NCBI RefSeq assembly: GCF_002277955.1
Contig: NZ_CP018477.1
Span: forward strand, 1,054,001 to 1,118,000
DNA: 64,000 nucleotides
Origin: Thermogutta terrifontis
GTDB taxonomy: Bacteria > Planctomycetota > Planctomycetia > Pirellulales > Thermoguttaceae
Reading direction: 5' to 3'
Shown one piece after another: positions 43,576 through 52,802 of this stretch. The position numbers were made by a program, and so were the translations under genes. Under the pieces are notes generated by a model. The model did not search any database and had not been told where the DNA came from. It saw nothing but the letters and a program-made list of their open reading frames with translations. Numbering within the stretch: the stretch's first letter is position 1; every line of letters begins with the position of its first letter.

Positions 43576-44358
43576 ATGGATATTGCGTCCGTCATCGGAA
43601 TTCTGGGTGGTTTTCTGTTGATTGTGGTGTCGATCGCAATAGCACCCGGCGCCTCGGCCAAGGCGTTTATCGATTATCCTTCCATTGTGATGGTGCTGGG
43701 CGGTGCGATCGCAGCCTTACTCACTTCTATGCCGTTGCGGGATGTATTGAAAATCGGGGGAGTTATAAAAAAAGTTTTTTTCAATAAAAGTGATGATGTA
43801 TCGGCACTCATCCAGCAGATAGTCTCTCTCGCAGAGACAGCGCGCCGCGATGGACTTCTAGCGCTGGAGAACCGTTTGCCGGAGATCTCTGACCCATTTA
43901 TTGTGCTCGGGGTGCAGATGGCGGTGGATGGGACCAGGCCGGAAGTTATGGAGGATATTCTCCGCACTGAAATGGACGCCGTGGCGGCACGGCACCAGAC
44001 TGGAAAGCTGATATTCGACCAGATCGGTAAGTTCTCGCCCGCTTTTGGAATGATCGGAACGCTAGTCGGGCTGATCATCATGCTGGGGAACATGAGCGAC
44101 CCCAACGCGATCGGTCCGGGGATGGCGGTGGCCCTCCTCACAACGCTTTACGGGGCGATTGTGGCCAATGTGGTGGCTCTTCCTATGGCGGAGAAACTTG
44201 CACATCTTTCCCGTGAGGAACAAATACGCATGGAAATCGTCGTCCGCGGAATTATGGCGATCCAGGCCGGCGAGAATCCGCGGGTTATCGAGCAGAAGCT
44301 CCGGACATTCGTGCCGCCCAAGGCCAGGAAACAGCAGGAACAGAAAAAGGCGGCATGA
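43576..44358 (+). CDS. motA: Flagellar stator protein MotA
   Basis: A 260-residue inner-membrane protein with four helices. The cytoplasmic loop has ARRDGLLALENR, and the helix-3 and helix-4 prolines needed for proton-driven motion are present (P155 in KFSPAFGMIGTLVG, P203 in VVALPMAEKL). MotA and MotB form the ion channel and push FliG. Stator hallmarks are normal here, in contrast to FliG. Coupled to flbD (2-bp gap) and followed by motB. Confidence 0.96.
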   Translation: MDIASVIGILGGFLLIVVSIAIAPGASAKAFIDYPSIVMVLGGAIAALLTSMPLRDVLKIGGVIKKVFFNKSDDVSALIQQIVSLAETARRDGLLALENRLPEISDPFIVLGVQMAVDGTRPEVMEDILRTEMDAVAARHQTGKLIFDQIGKFSPAFGMIGTLVGLIIMLGNMSDPNAIGPGMAVALLTTLYGAIVANVVALPMAEKLAHLSREEQIRMEIVVRGIMAIQAGENPRVIEQKLRTFVPPKARKQQEQKKAA

Positions 44359-44399
44359 TCTGGCCGTGGCAGATCGGTTGAAACCTGAAGGTAGCCAGC

Positions 44400-45143
44400 A
44401 TGGGACGATTGAAGCAGGAGTCCTCAGGTGGAGGCGGTGGGGCACCGGAGTGGGTGCTCACCTACGGTGATATGATGTCGCTCCTGCTGACGTTCTTCAT
44501 CATGCTGGCGGCCTTGAGCGAGGTAAAAAAAGAGGATCAATTCGAGGCCCTCGCGGAAGCACTTCGGCGACGGTTCGGGAAATATGTGTCTCTCGATGAG
44601 CTGGCTCTCTACTACAAGCCGACGGTGGCCACTCCTCTTAAATCGGTGAGTGAAGGCCGGGAAAAGCTGGCCAAGACTTTGGAAGGGGCGAGTAAAGTGA
44701 AAGGACCTCGTGGCCGGGAGGCAAAGGTCCGGGCGATTCGGCCGGGGGATGAAGCGACGACGGGTGGGGTCGTGTTCTTTGAGGAAGGCACCGATCAGCC
44801 GCTTCCGGGATTCGACGAGGCGCTCAAAAAGATTGCCGAATCCCTGGCGGGAAAACCCCAAAAGATCGAGATACGCGGGCATACCTCGGCCAGGCCGCTG
44901 CCCCCGGGATCTCCTTTCCGCACGCATTGGGACCTTGCTTATGCCGAATGTCTTCGCGTGATGGAAAAACTCGTGGAACTGGGGATCGAACCGGAACGGA
45001 TTCGGATTTCCGTTGCTGCGGCCAACGAACCGCTTTACACGGATCCAGATCCGGAAAAGCGGAAGCAAAATGCCCGGGCAGAAATAGCCCTCCTCAACGA
45101 GCTTACCACAAGTGGCAGCATTTTCCCATCGAAAGGGGGGTAG
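44400..45143 (+). CDS. motB: Flagellar stator protein MotB
   Basis: A 247-residue protein: N-terminal plug (PEWVLTYGDMMSLLLTFFIML) with the proton-accepting D24, one membrane helix (about 25-42), and a C-terminal OmpA-like peptidoglycan-binding domain (IEIRGHTSARPLP, RISVAAANEPLY). A linker rich in Lys and Arg connects them. The anchoring domain is complete. Confidence 0.95.
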   Translation: MGRLKQESSGGGGGAPEWVLTYGDMMSLLLTFFIMLAALSEVKKEDQFEALAEALRRRFGKYVSLDELALYYKPTVATPLKSVSEGREKLAKTLEGASKVKGPRGREAKVRAIRPGDEATTGGVVFFEEGTDQPLPGFDEALKKIAESLAGKPQKIEIRGHTSARPLPPGSPFRTHWDLAYAECLRVMEKLVELGIEPERIRISVAAANEPLYTDPDPEKRKQNARAEIALLNELTTSGSIFPSKGG

Positions 45144-45350
45144 TTTAGCATAATCTGGTTCTTTCACCGAGTTGCCCATTCCTCTTGTCTTGCTAATTCA
45201 TCTCGTCTCATCCAGGCTGTTCTTGTTCTATAGTTTCATTAAGGAGCGAGTCTTCTCCAGTGGATCTCAGTGGGATAGGTACGGTGTCTTGTCGAGCGCG
45301 TCTGATTTGATTCCCGGAGTTTTCAGCCGTTAAGGATGGGAGACTTTGCA

Positions 45351-45971
45351 ATGGCAAGCGCTGCCGAGAATGCTGGAAAGAAAGAGCAAACCGATCAACA
45401 AACTGCTGGTCATTCCACGCATCATGGGGCGATTCGGCTCAAATTGGCCGGTTTCATCGTAGGCCTGGTGGCGGTGGAAGCCCTTGCCGCGTACTTCATC
45501 CTGCCCGGTTCCACAAACGCGGGGCCCCCATCTCAGGAAAGTGAGAAAGCAGCGGCGAGTGCTGACACCCCGCACCAAACGGCGGCACCGGTTTCTGTGC
45601 CGGAAACGCAGATCGATCCGACGCAGGGGTTGGGAACCCCTGGGTCGGGCACGGAAGTTGAAGTGGACCTTGGGGAGTTCAGTGTCACTTCTTACCAACC
45701 CACCACACAGACGACGCTGAGAATTGACTTCCACCTGTGGGGGACAGTGGACCAGTCGCTGGAGAAGGATTTTCAAGCGGCATGGGCCAAAGCAAACAAT
45801 CGGGTGAGGGACCAGATTTTGGTGATTGTCCGCAGCGCCGAACTGTCAGAGTTGACCGACGCCGGATTGGGGTTGATCAAAAGAAAGATTTTAGAGAAAG
45901 TTAACCACGCACTGGGCAAGCCCTACCTGAAGAGCGTCGTCTTCAGCGAGTTTTCGTTCCTTGAGCAATAA
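45351..45971 (+). CDS. fliL: Flagellar basal-body-associated protein FliL
   Basis: A 206-residue single-pass membrane protein. Helix at about 34-54, a disordered linker, then the periplasmic FliL domain (VDLGEFSVTSYQPTTQTTLR, LTDAGLGLIKRKILEKVNHAL). FliL stabilises stators. ATG 45351 follows GGGAG with 8-nt spacing and is preferred over ATG 45336. A 207-bp gap separates it from motB. Confidence 0.88.
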   Translation: MASAAENAGKKEQTDQQTAGHSTHHGAIRLKLAGFIVGLVAVEALAAYFILPGSTNAGPPSQESEKAAASADTPHQTAAPVSVPETQIDPTQGLGTPGSGTEVEVDLGEFSVTSYQPTTQTTLRIDFHLWGTVDQSLEKDFQAAWAKANNRVRDQILVIVRSAELSELTDAGLGLIKRKILEKVNHALGKPYLKSVVFSEFSFLEQ

Positions 45972-46065
45972 GGTCGAGGCTCGATCGGTGGCTGCGGCTG
46001 CCGAAGTGCCCAGCCCTTTCGCGCCAGGTTGATCACGGAAGTCCCCGGACAAGGAAGGGATTCCC

Positions 46066-46728
46066 ATGGCGGGCGACGAACAACTCAGCCAAGAAGAAAT
46101 CGAAAAGCTGCTACAATCGGCGAAGCGGCAACCAGCAGGCAACTCTTCCGCTGCTTTGGACGGAACGGCCGCGAATGCGGCCGACGATGCCAACCGACCG
46201 CTTTCTCAGGATGAGATAGAAAAGCTTCTGCAACAGGCGGGACGATCGCCGGCAACACCACCCCCCGCGGCGAAACCGGCTCCCTCCGCCAGCACAACCT
46301 CGGAGGGTGCAGAGGCCCAAATTCATCCGGCCGATCTTGATTATCTATTTCGGCAGGCGGAGCAAGCACTGGCCTCGCTGGAGTCTGACCAAGCGGGAAA
46401 TCTGCCGCCGGGGTTGGCCCCCTTCGAGTTCACGGAGTTTTCTGGTGCCCCTCCCTCAACCCAGGCGGCAACGCTCGACCTCCTGAAGGAAGTTGAACTG
46501 GACGTTCAGATCGAGCTTGGCCGCACGCGGTTGTACCTCGAGGATGTGCTTCGCCTCCGCAAGGGAGCGGTGGTCACCCTCGACAAACTCGCTGGCGATC
46601 CCGTCGATATCTATGTGAACGGACGGTTGATCGCGCGGGGAGAAGTGCTCGTTTTGAACGATAACTTTTGCATTCGAGTCGCGGAGCTCGTGGCGGGGCG
46701 GCAACCACAGGCGGATGCCGAAAATTAA
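46066..46728 (+). CDS. fliN: Motor switch protein FliN with duplicated FliM-type N-terminal peptide
   Basis: A 220-residue protein. The C-terminal SpoA domain (about 138-207; [36 protein letters not shown]) is standard FliN. The first 100 residues are unusual: [11 protein letters not shown] at 7-17 and [11 protein letters not shown] at 46-56 are near-perfect copies of the EIDxLL peptide by which FliM (and FliY) binds CheY, with a weaker third ([10 protein letters not shown], 89-98). The linkers are Ala/Pro-rich. No FliM middle (CheC-like) domain is present. It sits directly after fliL, where fliM would be expected. Confidence 0.9.
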   Translation: MAGDEQLSQEEIEKLLQSAKRQPAGNSSAALDGTAANAADDANRPLSQDEIEKLLQQAGRSPATPPPAAKPAPSASTTSEGAEAQIHPADLDYLFRQAEQALASLESDQAGNLPPGLAPFEFTEFSGAPPSTQAATLDLLKEVELDVQIELGRTRLYLEDVLRLRKGAVVTLDKLAGDPVDIYVNGRLIARGEVLVLNDNFCIRVAELVAGRQPQADAEN

Positions 46729-46839
46729 TCTGGGCGGCCGGACAATAATTTCATCGATAGAGGGATTGATTTTAGAGGAATGAATAAATAATCAGGGCAA
46801 CGAATCAATTGGAAAGCGCGCCTGGAAAGGAGTCCCAGT

Positions 46840-47772
46840 GTGGCGCGAAGACTGTCTAATAAAGATGGCAATATTCGTCCTTTAGTCCTCGCGCTGTATT
46901 ATAACGCGGGGGCGGTTGTGCCTTCACTTCTTTTTCCACCGGCGTACCATCTCAGCAGGCACCTTATTCCCTATCCATGCCAGGGGGTGCGAACCGGTTC
47001 GATTCTCGTTCTCTTACTCTGTCTTTGTCTGGTGCTTTCTCCACGGGTAGGACAGGGGCAGGCGAGTCAGGGTTTTCCGGATCAATGGCCGACCAATCCG
47101 GGCGGCGTTTCCCCCGGATTTGACGCCCCAGCGCATAGCAGTCAATTCTCGCCTAATGTGGTGGAACCTTCTCGCTTGGACAATGCCTGGGCTGTCGGTC
47201 CAAGTGCCGCTCCGGAAGTGCGGATGAAAACGCTAAACCCAGGTGAAAGCGCTGCGTCAGGCTTTTCTGCGGGACAGGGGACCTCCGTGGTCGCAGGACG
47301 CAACAGCGTGAGGGAAGCACCGCCGGGTGGCGGGGAAGGAATCCGCATTTCCCGGCGTGATCCCGAAAGGCGGGGGCCGACCTCGACACCGAGCCCTGTC
47401 CAGCGTTTCGCGCCGTGGGTTACCACGATCGGCGCGCTGGCGGTGGTCGTGGGTGCTTTCTTCGTATTCGTCTGGGCGCTCCGTCGCATCAACCCGCAGG
47501 GCCACCAGGTCCTACCTCGTGAGGTGGTCGAAGTGCTGGGCCACACGTCGCTTTCCGCGCGGCAGCGCCTCTGCCTGATTCGCCTGGGACGGAAGGTCAT
47601 CCTTGTGGCGATGAGTACCGAAGCTGTCGAGCCGATTGCCGAGATCGATGATCCAGTTGAGGTGGACCGGCTTGTGGGTTTGTGCGCGTCACAACGGCCG
47701 CACAGCTCCACCCAGGCCTTTCGTCAGCTTTTCAACAACTATGTCAACGGACACGAAATTGTAGAAAGATAG
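46840..47772 (+). CDS. fliO: Flagellar export-gate protein FliO, long form
   Basis: A 310-residue protein with GTG start after AAGGAG. A first hydrophobic segment (about 50-70) is probably a signal sequence, followed by a disordered Pro/Ser-rich stretch of over 100 residues. The FliO part is C-terminal: a membrane helix (about 190-210), then LPREVVEVLGHTSLSARQRLCLIRLGRKVILVAM, the typical pattern. FliO helps to assemble FliP. It precedes fliP in the conserved order. Confidence 0.85.
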   Translation: MARRLSNKDGNIRPLVLALYYNAGAVVPSLLFPPAYHLSRHLIPYPCQGVRTGSILVLLLCLCLVLSPRVGQGQASQGFPDQWPTNPGGVSPGFDAPAHSSQFSPNVVEPSRLDNAWAVGPSAAPEVRMKTLNPGESAASGFSAGQGTSVVAGRNSVREAPPGGGEGIRISRRDPERRGPTSTPSPVQRFAPWVTTIGALAVVVGAFFVFVWALRRINPQGHQVLPREVVEVLGHTSLSARQRLCLIRLGRKVILVAMSTEAVEPIAEIDDPVEVDRLVGLCASQRPHSSTQAFRQLFNNYVNGHEIVER

Positions 47773-47795
47773 TGCATTTTTGAATAACAGGGGAA

Positions 47796-48725
47796 ATGAC
47801 CGCTATATTCCGCCATGGCCGAAATAACTTTGACCGTGAGAGACCCTTCGGGCGATCCGCGATGCTATTTGCCCGTCTTCGGTCTGTCGTGCGGCGTTGC
47901 CCGATGGTGTGTGTCTGTACATTCCTTCTGGCAGCGGTAACGGCACTCTGTGGACCGCGGGCCCTTGCGGATATTCCGGCTTCCAATCGGCCGCTGTCGC
48001 TGGAATTTCCTTCCACCTCGACCAATTCGGGAAGTCTTTCGCTGCTCGATCCGCAGAACTGGACCAGTCCGGAGGGACTCTCCAGTGCCCTCAAAATCAT
48101 GCTTCTTCTTACGGTGCTGAGCCTGGCGCCGGCAATTATTCTCATGACGACTTCTTTTATTCGCGTTATTGTTGTTCTAAGTCTTCTCCGCCAGGCCCTG
48201 GGTACTCAAAACCTGCCACCGAGTCAGGTGATTACCGGTCTATCCCTGTTCATTACCCTGTTTGTCATGGCCCCAGTATGGCAGGAGGTTTACCAGCAGG
48301 CAATTGTTCCCTACCAGCAGCGTCAGATCAGTCTGGAGGAGGCATGGGAACGCGGGCAAAAGCCAATTCGCCGGTTCATGTCGTTGCAGATTGAACGGTG
48401 CGACAACGCCGAGGACGTGTGGCTGTTTTTGCGGTACGCGCACCTCGAAAAAGAACCGGAAACCTACGACGATGTGCCCCTTCAGGTCCTGGTGCCCGCG
48501 TTCATGCTCAGTGAATTGAAAACTGCTTTTTTAATTGGTTTTCAGATATTCCTGCCGTTTTTGATTATCGACATGGTTGTTTCCACGGTGTTGGTGTCCA
48601 TGGGCATGCTCATGATGCCGCCTGTGCTGGTATCGCTCCCGTTCAAGTTGCTCCTGTTTGTGCTGCTGGACGGCTGGCATCTGGTGGTGGGCATGCTGAT
48701 GGAAAGCTTTCAGCCGATCACCTGA
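47796..48725 (+). CDS. fliP: Flagellar export-gate protein FliP
   Basis: A 309-residue protein. After a signal-like N-terminus the FliP core is clear: [56 protein letters not shown], and [19 protein letters not shown]. FliP forms the core of the export pore with FliQ and FliR. ATG 47796 is close to AGGGGAA; ATG 47862 is a later alternative. Confidence 0.96.
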   Translation: MTAIFRHGRNNFDRERPFGRSAMLFARLRSVVRRCPMVCVCTFLLAAVTALCGPRALADIPASNRPLSLEFPSTSTNSGSLSLLDPQNWTSPEGLSSALKIMLLLTVLSLAPAIILMTTSFIRVIVVLSLLRQALGTQNLPPSQVITGLSLFITLFVMAPVWQEVYQQAIVPYQQRQISLEEAWERGQKPIRRFMSLQIERCDNAEDVWLFLRYAHLEKEPETYDDVPLQVLVPAFMLSELKTAFLIGFQIFLPFLIIDMVVSTVLVSMGMLMMPPVLVSLPFKLLLFVLLDGWHLVVGMLMESFQPIT

Positions 48726-48821
48726 GCTTTGCTCCGGCGGGCTTCAAAGAGGAACTAATTCTTTCAAAAGGACAATTTTACGTTGAGTAAATCGCCAATC
48801 AAAGAGATTAAGGAGTTTGCC

Positions 48822-49091
48822 ATGGATACACAGGCTGCGGTGGACTTATTCAGGACAGCGATTTGGGTGGGATTTCTCATAAGTGCTCCCGTTCTTCTAG
48901 CAGGAATGGCCGTCGGACTGGTCCTGGGGCTGCTCCAGGCGGTGACGCAGATTCAGGAGCAAAGCCTGGTGTTTGTTCCCAAGGTTGCCGTGATGGTTAT
49001 TGTCTTTTTACTCACATTGCCGTGGATGCTGGTACAAATGATTGAATATTCGCAGGAGTTGCTGAAAAGCATGTCGGGTATTATTTATTAA
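48822..49091 (+). CDS. fliQ: Flagellar export-gate protein FliQ
   Basis: An 89-residue, two-helix membrane protein, exactly the usual length. Pattern: AVDLFRTAIWVGFLISAPVL, LVLGLLQAVTQIQEQSLVF and FLLTLPWMLVQM. ATG 48822 follows AAGGAG at 6-nt spacing and was chosen over an in-frame TTG at 48783. Confidence 0.96.
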   Translation: MDTQAAVDLFRTAIWVGFLISAPVLLAGMAVGLVLGLLQAVTQIQEQSLVFVPKVAVMVIVFLLTLPWMLVQMIEYSQELLKSMSGIIY

Positions 49092-49297
49092 CAGGAATGG
49101 TCATTCGAGCCACCAAAATCTGGGGGATACTAAAAAAGTGACTGTTTATTTCGGGCTGGATACCCATCGGATACGGAAGTGCGCGAGGGAAACAGCGAAG
49201 GGATAAATGGTAATTTCAGCGTGGACGGTTGGCTATCCACGTCCAATGCGGTGGGAACGATGCACGAAGCGACGCGGTCGGAATTGCAAACGGTGAG

Positions 49298-50065
49298 ATG
49301 GTCGCTTACTTGCTGAATCAGTTTATCGCGCTGATGCTCGTCTTTATCCGCATGACGGGCCTGGTTCTTTCCGCGCCGGTACTTTCCCATCGTCTTGTGC
49401 CGATGCAAATTCGCGTTCTCCTGGCACTGGGCCTGGCCGTGCTGATTTTACCCGTGGTGACCGTTCCCCTGCCGCAGGTGACTAATATTCTGGAATTTAC
49501 TGTGATGGTAGCGTCGGAACTGGCCGTGGGGTTTGTCCTGGGGTTGGGGGTGATGTTGATGATCCAGGGGATGCAGTTGGCGGGGGAGATCGTCTCGCGA
49601 ATGGCGGGGTTGGGAATCGGCGACATTTACGATCCAACAAGCGATAGCGAGCTATCCGGCTTCAGTCAGTTCCTCTTCATCGTGGGATTGATGGTATTCC
49701 TGGTGACGGGTGGAGAAAAGGCCCTGTTGAGCGGGATTCTGGAAAGCTACGCGGTTCTTAAACCCGGTGTCGTGCTTTCGGTTCATGATGCGGCCACACT
49801 TCTTCTGGATTGTGTGACGCTCAGTTTCGTTTTGGCGGTTCGGGTGGCCGCTCCCGCCATGGCGGCCCTGCTCACCGTGACGCTCGTTCTGGGGCTGATT
49901 AGTCGAACCCTGCCTCAGCTCAATCTTCTCATGCTGGGTTTTGGGCTGAATGGCATGGTGGCGCTGGGGACGCTCCTTCTTTCGATAGGATTCATTGTGA
50001 TGATCTTTGAGCAGGACCTGGCCAACACGTTTCAGCGGGTGTTTCCCTGGACGGCCGGATCCTAA
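49298..50065 (+). CDS. fliR: Flagellar export-gate protein FliR
   Basis: A 255-residue membrane protein with about six hydrophobic segments. Motifs FIRMTGLVLSAPVL, GVMLMIQGMQLAGEIVSRM and ISRTLPQLNLLMLGFGLN are typical. FliR joins FliP and FliQ in the export gate. ATG 49298 follows GGTGAG and gives the standard length; the longer frame from 49229 is not needed. flhB starts 28 bp after its stop. Confidence 0.94.
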   Translation: MVAYLLNQFIALMLVFIRMTGLVLSAPVLSHRLVPMQIRVLLALGLAVLILPVVTVPLPQVTNILEFTVMVASELAVGFVLGLGVMLMIQGMQLAGEIVSRMAGLGIGDIYDPTSDSELSGFSQFLFIVGLMVFLVTGGEKALLSGILESYAVLKPGVVLSVHDAATLLLDCVTLSFVLAVRVAAPAMAALLTVTLVLGLISRTLPQLNLLMLGFGLNGMVALGTLLLSIGFIVMIFEQDLANTFQRVFPWTAGS

Positions 50066-50092
50066 CGGGAGTGATCGTCCCGACCGCAAGCC

Positions 50093-51175
50093 ATGCCGGA
50101 CGATGCTGGTGAAAGAACGATCGAGCCAACGCAGCACCGGCGACAGAAGGCCCGCGAGGAAGGGCATGTCGCGCGGAGCTCGGACCTCGTCTCGGCGCTG
50201 GTTTTACTGGCAGGAACAGGTGCGCTCTTGGTCAGCGGAAGGGCCCTTGTGGAAACGGTGGTCGGCTTGACGGAGCGTCATCTTGGTGGCGAAGCCTGGC
50301 TAACAACCGACGTGAACACGGCCAGCGCCATGTTCCTTGAGGTAACCCAGGAGATCGGACAGGCACTGGCGCCGCTTCTGTTGGCTGTGGTGATTGCCGC
50401 AGTGGTGGGACATTTTATTCAGTTCGGTTTCCTGTTTTTGCCCCAGAAGGCTGCCCCCGATTTGACACGGATTGATCCGCTCAAAGGCTTCGGGCGAATT
50501 TTTTCCCTGGCGAATATTGTGCGCCTATTATTCGGTATATTCAAGATTTTAGTCGTGGGAGCTGTGGCGGCTGTCTATCTGGCATCGAAAGTCGATTCGA
50601 TATTTCTTCTGGGAGCATTGTTGCCCGGGGAGATTGCCAGTTTCCTCGCGGAGTTACTCGTCTGGACAACGCTCCGGCTGGGGATCGCGCTGTTGATTCT
50701 GGCGATTCTTGATTTTGGATTCCAGTACTGGAAGCGCGAGCAGGACTTGAAAATGACCCCTCAGGAATTACGCGAAGAGCTGAAAAACCTTGAGGGTGAT
50801 CCCCAAATTGCGGCGAGACGCAAAGTCGTTCAGCGGCAACTGATGCTCAATCGGGTCAACCAGGCGGTGCCCAAGGCGGACGTTGTGGTGACCAACCCCA
50901 CGGAGTTGGCGGTGGCGCTCAAGTATGATCCCGAGACGATGGCGGCCCCGGTGGTGGTAGCCAAAGGAGCGGGCCTTGTCGCACAGCGAATCCGCAAACT
51001 GGCCGAAGAGCATGGTGTGCCCATTATTGAGAAGAAACCCCTGGCCCAGGCGCTCTATCGCACTGTGGAGGTCAATCAGCCCATTCCGGAAGACCTTTAC
51101 GCAGCCGTTGCCGAAGTGCTGGCGTATGTCTATCACCTGAAAGGCAAAAAGGTGCCGCCGCCGAGGGCTGCATGA
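50093..51175 (+). CDS. flhB: Flagellar export-switch protein FlhB, with NPTE in place of NPTH
   Basis: A 360-residue protein: four membrane helices (about 33-55, 90-115, 145-165, 185-208) then the cytoplasmic switch domain (QDLKMTPQELREELKNLEGDP). The autocleavage site reads N268-P-T-E271, whereas most FlhB proteins have NPTH. Asn and Pro, which carry out and allow the cleavage, are kept; His is thought to assist, so cleavage may be slower or tuned differently. The final helix LAYVYHLKGKKVPPP is normal. The next gene is on the opposite strand. Confidence 0.94.
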   Translation: MPDDAGERTIEPTQHRRQKAREEGHVARSSDLVSALVLLAGTGALLVSGRALVETVVGLTERHLGGEAWLTTDVNTASAMFLEVTQEIGQALAPLLLAVVIAAVVGHFIQFGFLFLPQKAAPDLTRIDPLKGFGRIFSLANIVRLLFGIFKILVVGAVAAVYLASKVDSIFLLGALLPGEIASFLAELLVWTTLRLGIALLILAILDFGFQYWKREQDLKMTPQELREELKNLEGDPQIAARRKVVQRQLMLNRVNQAVPKADVVVTNPTELAVALKYDPETMAAPVVVAKGAGLVAQRIRKLAEEHGVPIIEKKPLAQALYRTVEVNQPIPEDLYAAVAEVLAYVYHLKGKKVPPPRAA

Positions 51176-51243
51176 TCGATGCACGAATTTGCAGAAGGAG
51201 TATCCACGACTTTCCCCGCGTCAGAACATCATTTGTCGCGCAT

Positions 51244-52443
51244 TCAGGCGGGACGGGATGACGAGGTTCGCGAGGGTGTGGGAGCGCTGGCCAGATCGTG
51301 AGACTCCGGAAGGGGGTACCCGTACTTTTCGAAGAAAAATCGCCACCGGTGGGCAATTTCTCGCTGAACGGCCGGATCCAGCTCAAATTTATTCCGCTTG
51401 TAGTTGGACCGTTCGGCGATGAATTCTCGGAGGCGTGGCCGGATTGTCTCGAAATCGCCAAGATCGAGCTCTCGGTAGAGCCTTTCCATTTCCCGCTCAG
51501 GATCGGCGACGAGAGCTTCATAACTGACCTCGGCCAGTTGGCCGGTCGGGACCAACGGCCGTGCCCGTTCAAAGGCCTCGTACATCCGGCAGAAAGTTGT
51601 CAATACCCGTTCTTCCAGCCCCTGATAGTGGGGAACTTGCAGGGCTTCGTCCTTGGAAAGCCGTTTCCAAAGGTTGATCGTCGAAGGATAAACGGCCAGC
51701 GGATCGCGGTAGATGTGAACGAATTTCGCTCGGGGAAACATCTCCAGAAGGACCTTGATCCGGCAGGTGTGCGGGGGTGATTTGAGGACAATCCGTTTTC
51801 CGCTCTGGATCGTCACCGCTTTCAGGAAGGTCAAGAACGCTTTTTTCCACCGCTCGAGTTCGCGCTGGGGCACATTTTCGAGGGTCAAATAGGCATCATA
51901 ACGAGGCGGTTCGTTGGGGAAAATCAAACTCAAATAGGGCGAGGGCACGCCCATGTTGCACAGAGCGAACTCATCTTCCTGAGGGCGGTTCCAATCGAAC
52001 GGCATGTTATCGATCGGCCGCATTTTGGGCATGAGCAGCCCCACCAGCGGAGCCAAAAACCAGCGAGACACAAGAAAGTGGTTGGGGGCGAAACACGCGT
52101 AGCTGTCAGGAAATCCAAATCGCGGGTCGAGGATGAACATCTCGTGAAGGAGCGTTGTTCCCGATCGCCAGTGCCCGATGATGAAGATCGGGTCATCGAC
52201 CAGAGCTGTGCGTGCGATCTTCCTTCCGTAGACGAGTTTCTGGATGAGGGCCAAAAAGGAGTTAAAAAGTCCAATCAGCGTGATGAGGATGGCCATGCCG
52301 AGACGGCGTGGGGCGATCTTGAAGCGATGGTCGGCCATCACCTTAACCCAACCCCAGAATGTAATACCATCCCAAAATCGAGGGATCCAGGGCCGATCGC
52401 GATAGCCGCCGACTTCTTTTGCCTTGACGCCGTTTTTTGACAT
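51244..52443 (-). CDS. Sulfotransferase family protein, antisense within the flagellar locus
   Basis: A 399-residue protein of the Sulfotransfer_3 type. The PAPS 5'-phosphosulfate loop reads GHWRSGTTL (residues 90-98), and the 3'-phosphate site is LKSPPHTCRIK with a following FPRAKFVHIYRDP. A hydrophobic stretch at about 50-70 may anchor it to the membrane. ATG 52443 has GAGG before it. It transfers sulfate from PAPS to an unknown acceptor (sugar, lipid or protein). It lies antisense between flhB and flhA; such genes are abundant in planctomycetes, so it may be a simple insertion. Confidence 0.85.
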   Translation of the reverse strand: MSKNGVKAKEVGGYRDRPWIPRFWDGITFWGWVKVMADHRFKIAPRRLGMAILITLIGLFNSFLALIQKLVYGRKIARTALVDDPIFIIGHWRSGTTLLHEMFILDPRFGFPDSYACFAPNHFLVSRWFLAPLVGLLMPKMRPIDNMPFDWNRPQEDEFALCNMGVPSPYLSLIFPNEPPRYDAYLTLENVPQRELERWKKAFLTFLKAVTIQSGKRIVLKSPPHTCRIKVLLEMFPRAKFVHIYRDPLAVYPSTINLWKRLSKDEALQVPHYQGLEERVLTTFCRMYEAFERARPLVPTGQLAEVSYEALVADPEREMERLYRELDLGDFETIRPRLREFIAERSNYKRNKFELDPAVQREIAHRWRFFFEKYGYPLPESHDLASAPTPSRTSSSRPA

Positions 52444-52802
52444 GCTTGCCTCGTGCGTGAAGTTGGACGGATGGTCAACACGGAAGATTCTGGAAAGGCG
52501 AGAAGCGGAGTGGCGGGGACGGACTTCTGACATATTCTTAGCAACCTATCCAGAATTCTCATTTTACCACATCCGTATCGGCGTGGCGACTGGCCTGCGT
52601 CTTTTGGTTTGGAAAACATTTCCCTCATCGGCATTGTGGCAAGTCAGAATCCAGCCCGGCCCCGGATTGGCTTTTGTCATGCGGGTGCGAAGCGAAAACA
52701 ATCTGGACCTTTCAGGCCGTTTTCGTTATCGTTGGCCCCCTGCGTAGGACCCATCTGGGCGAACGCCGCAAAGGGTGTGGGAGTGGAATCTGGGAGACCG
52801 GA

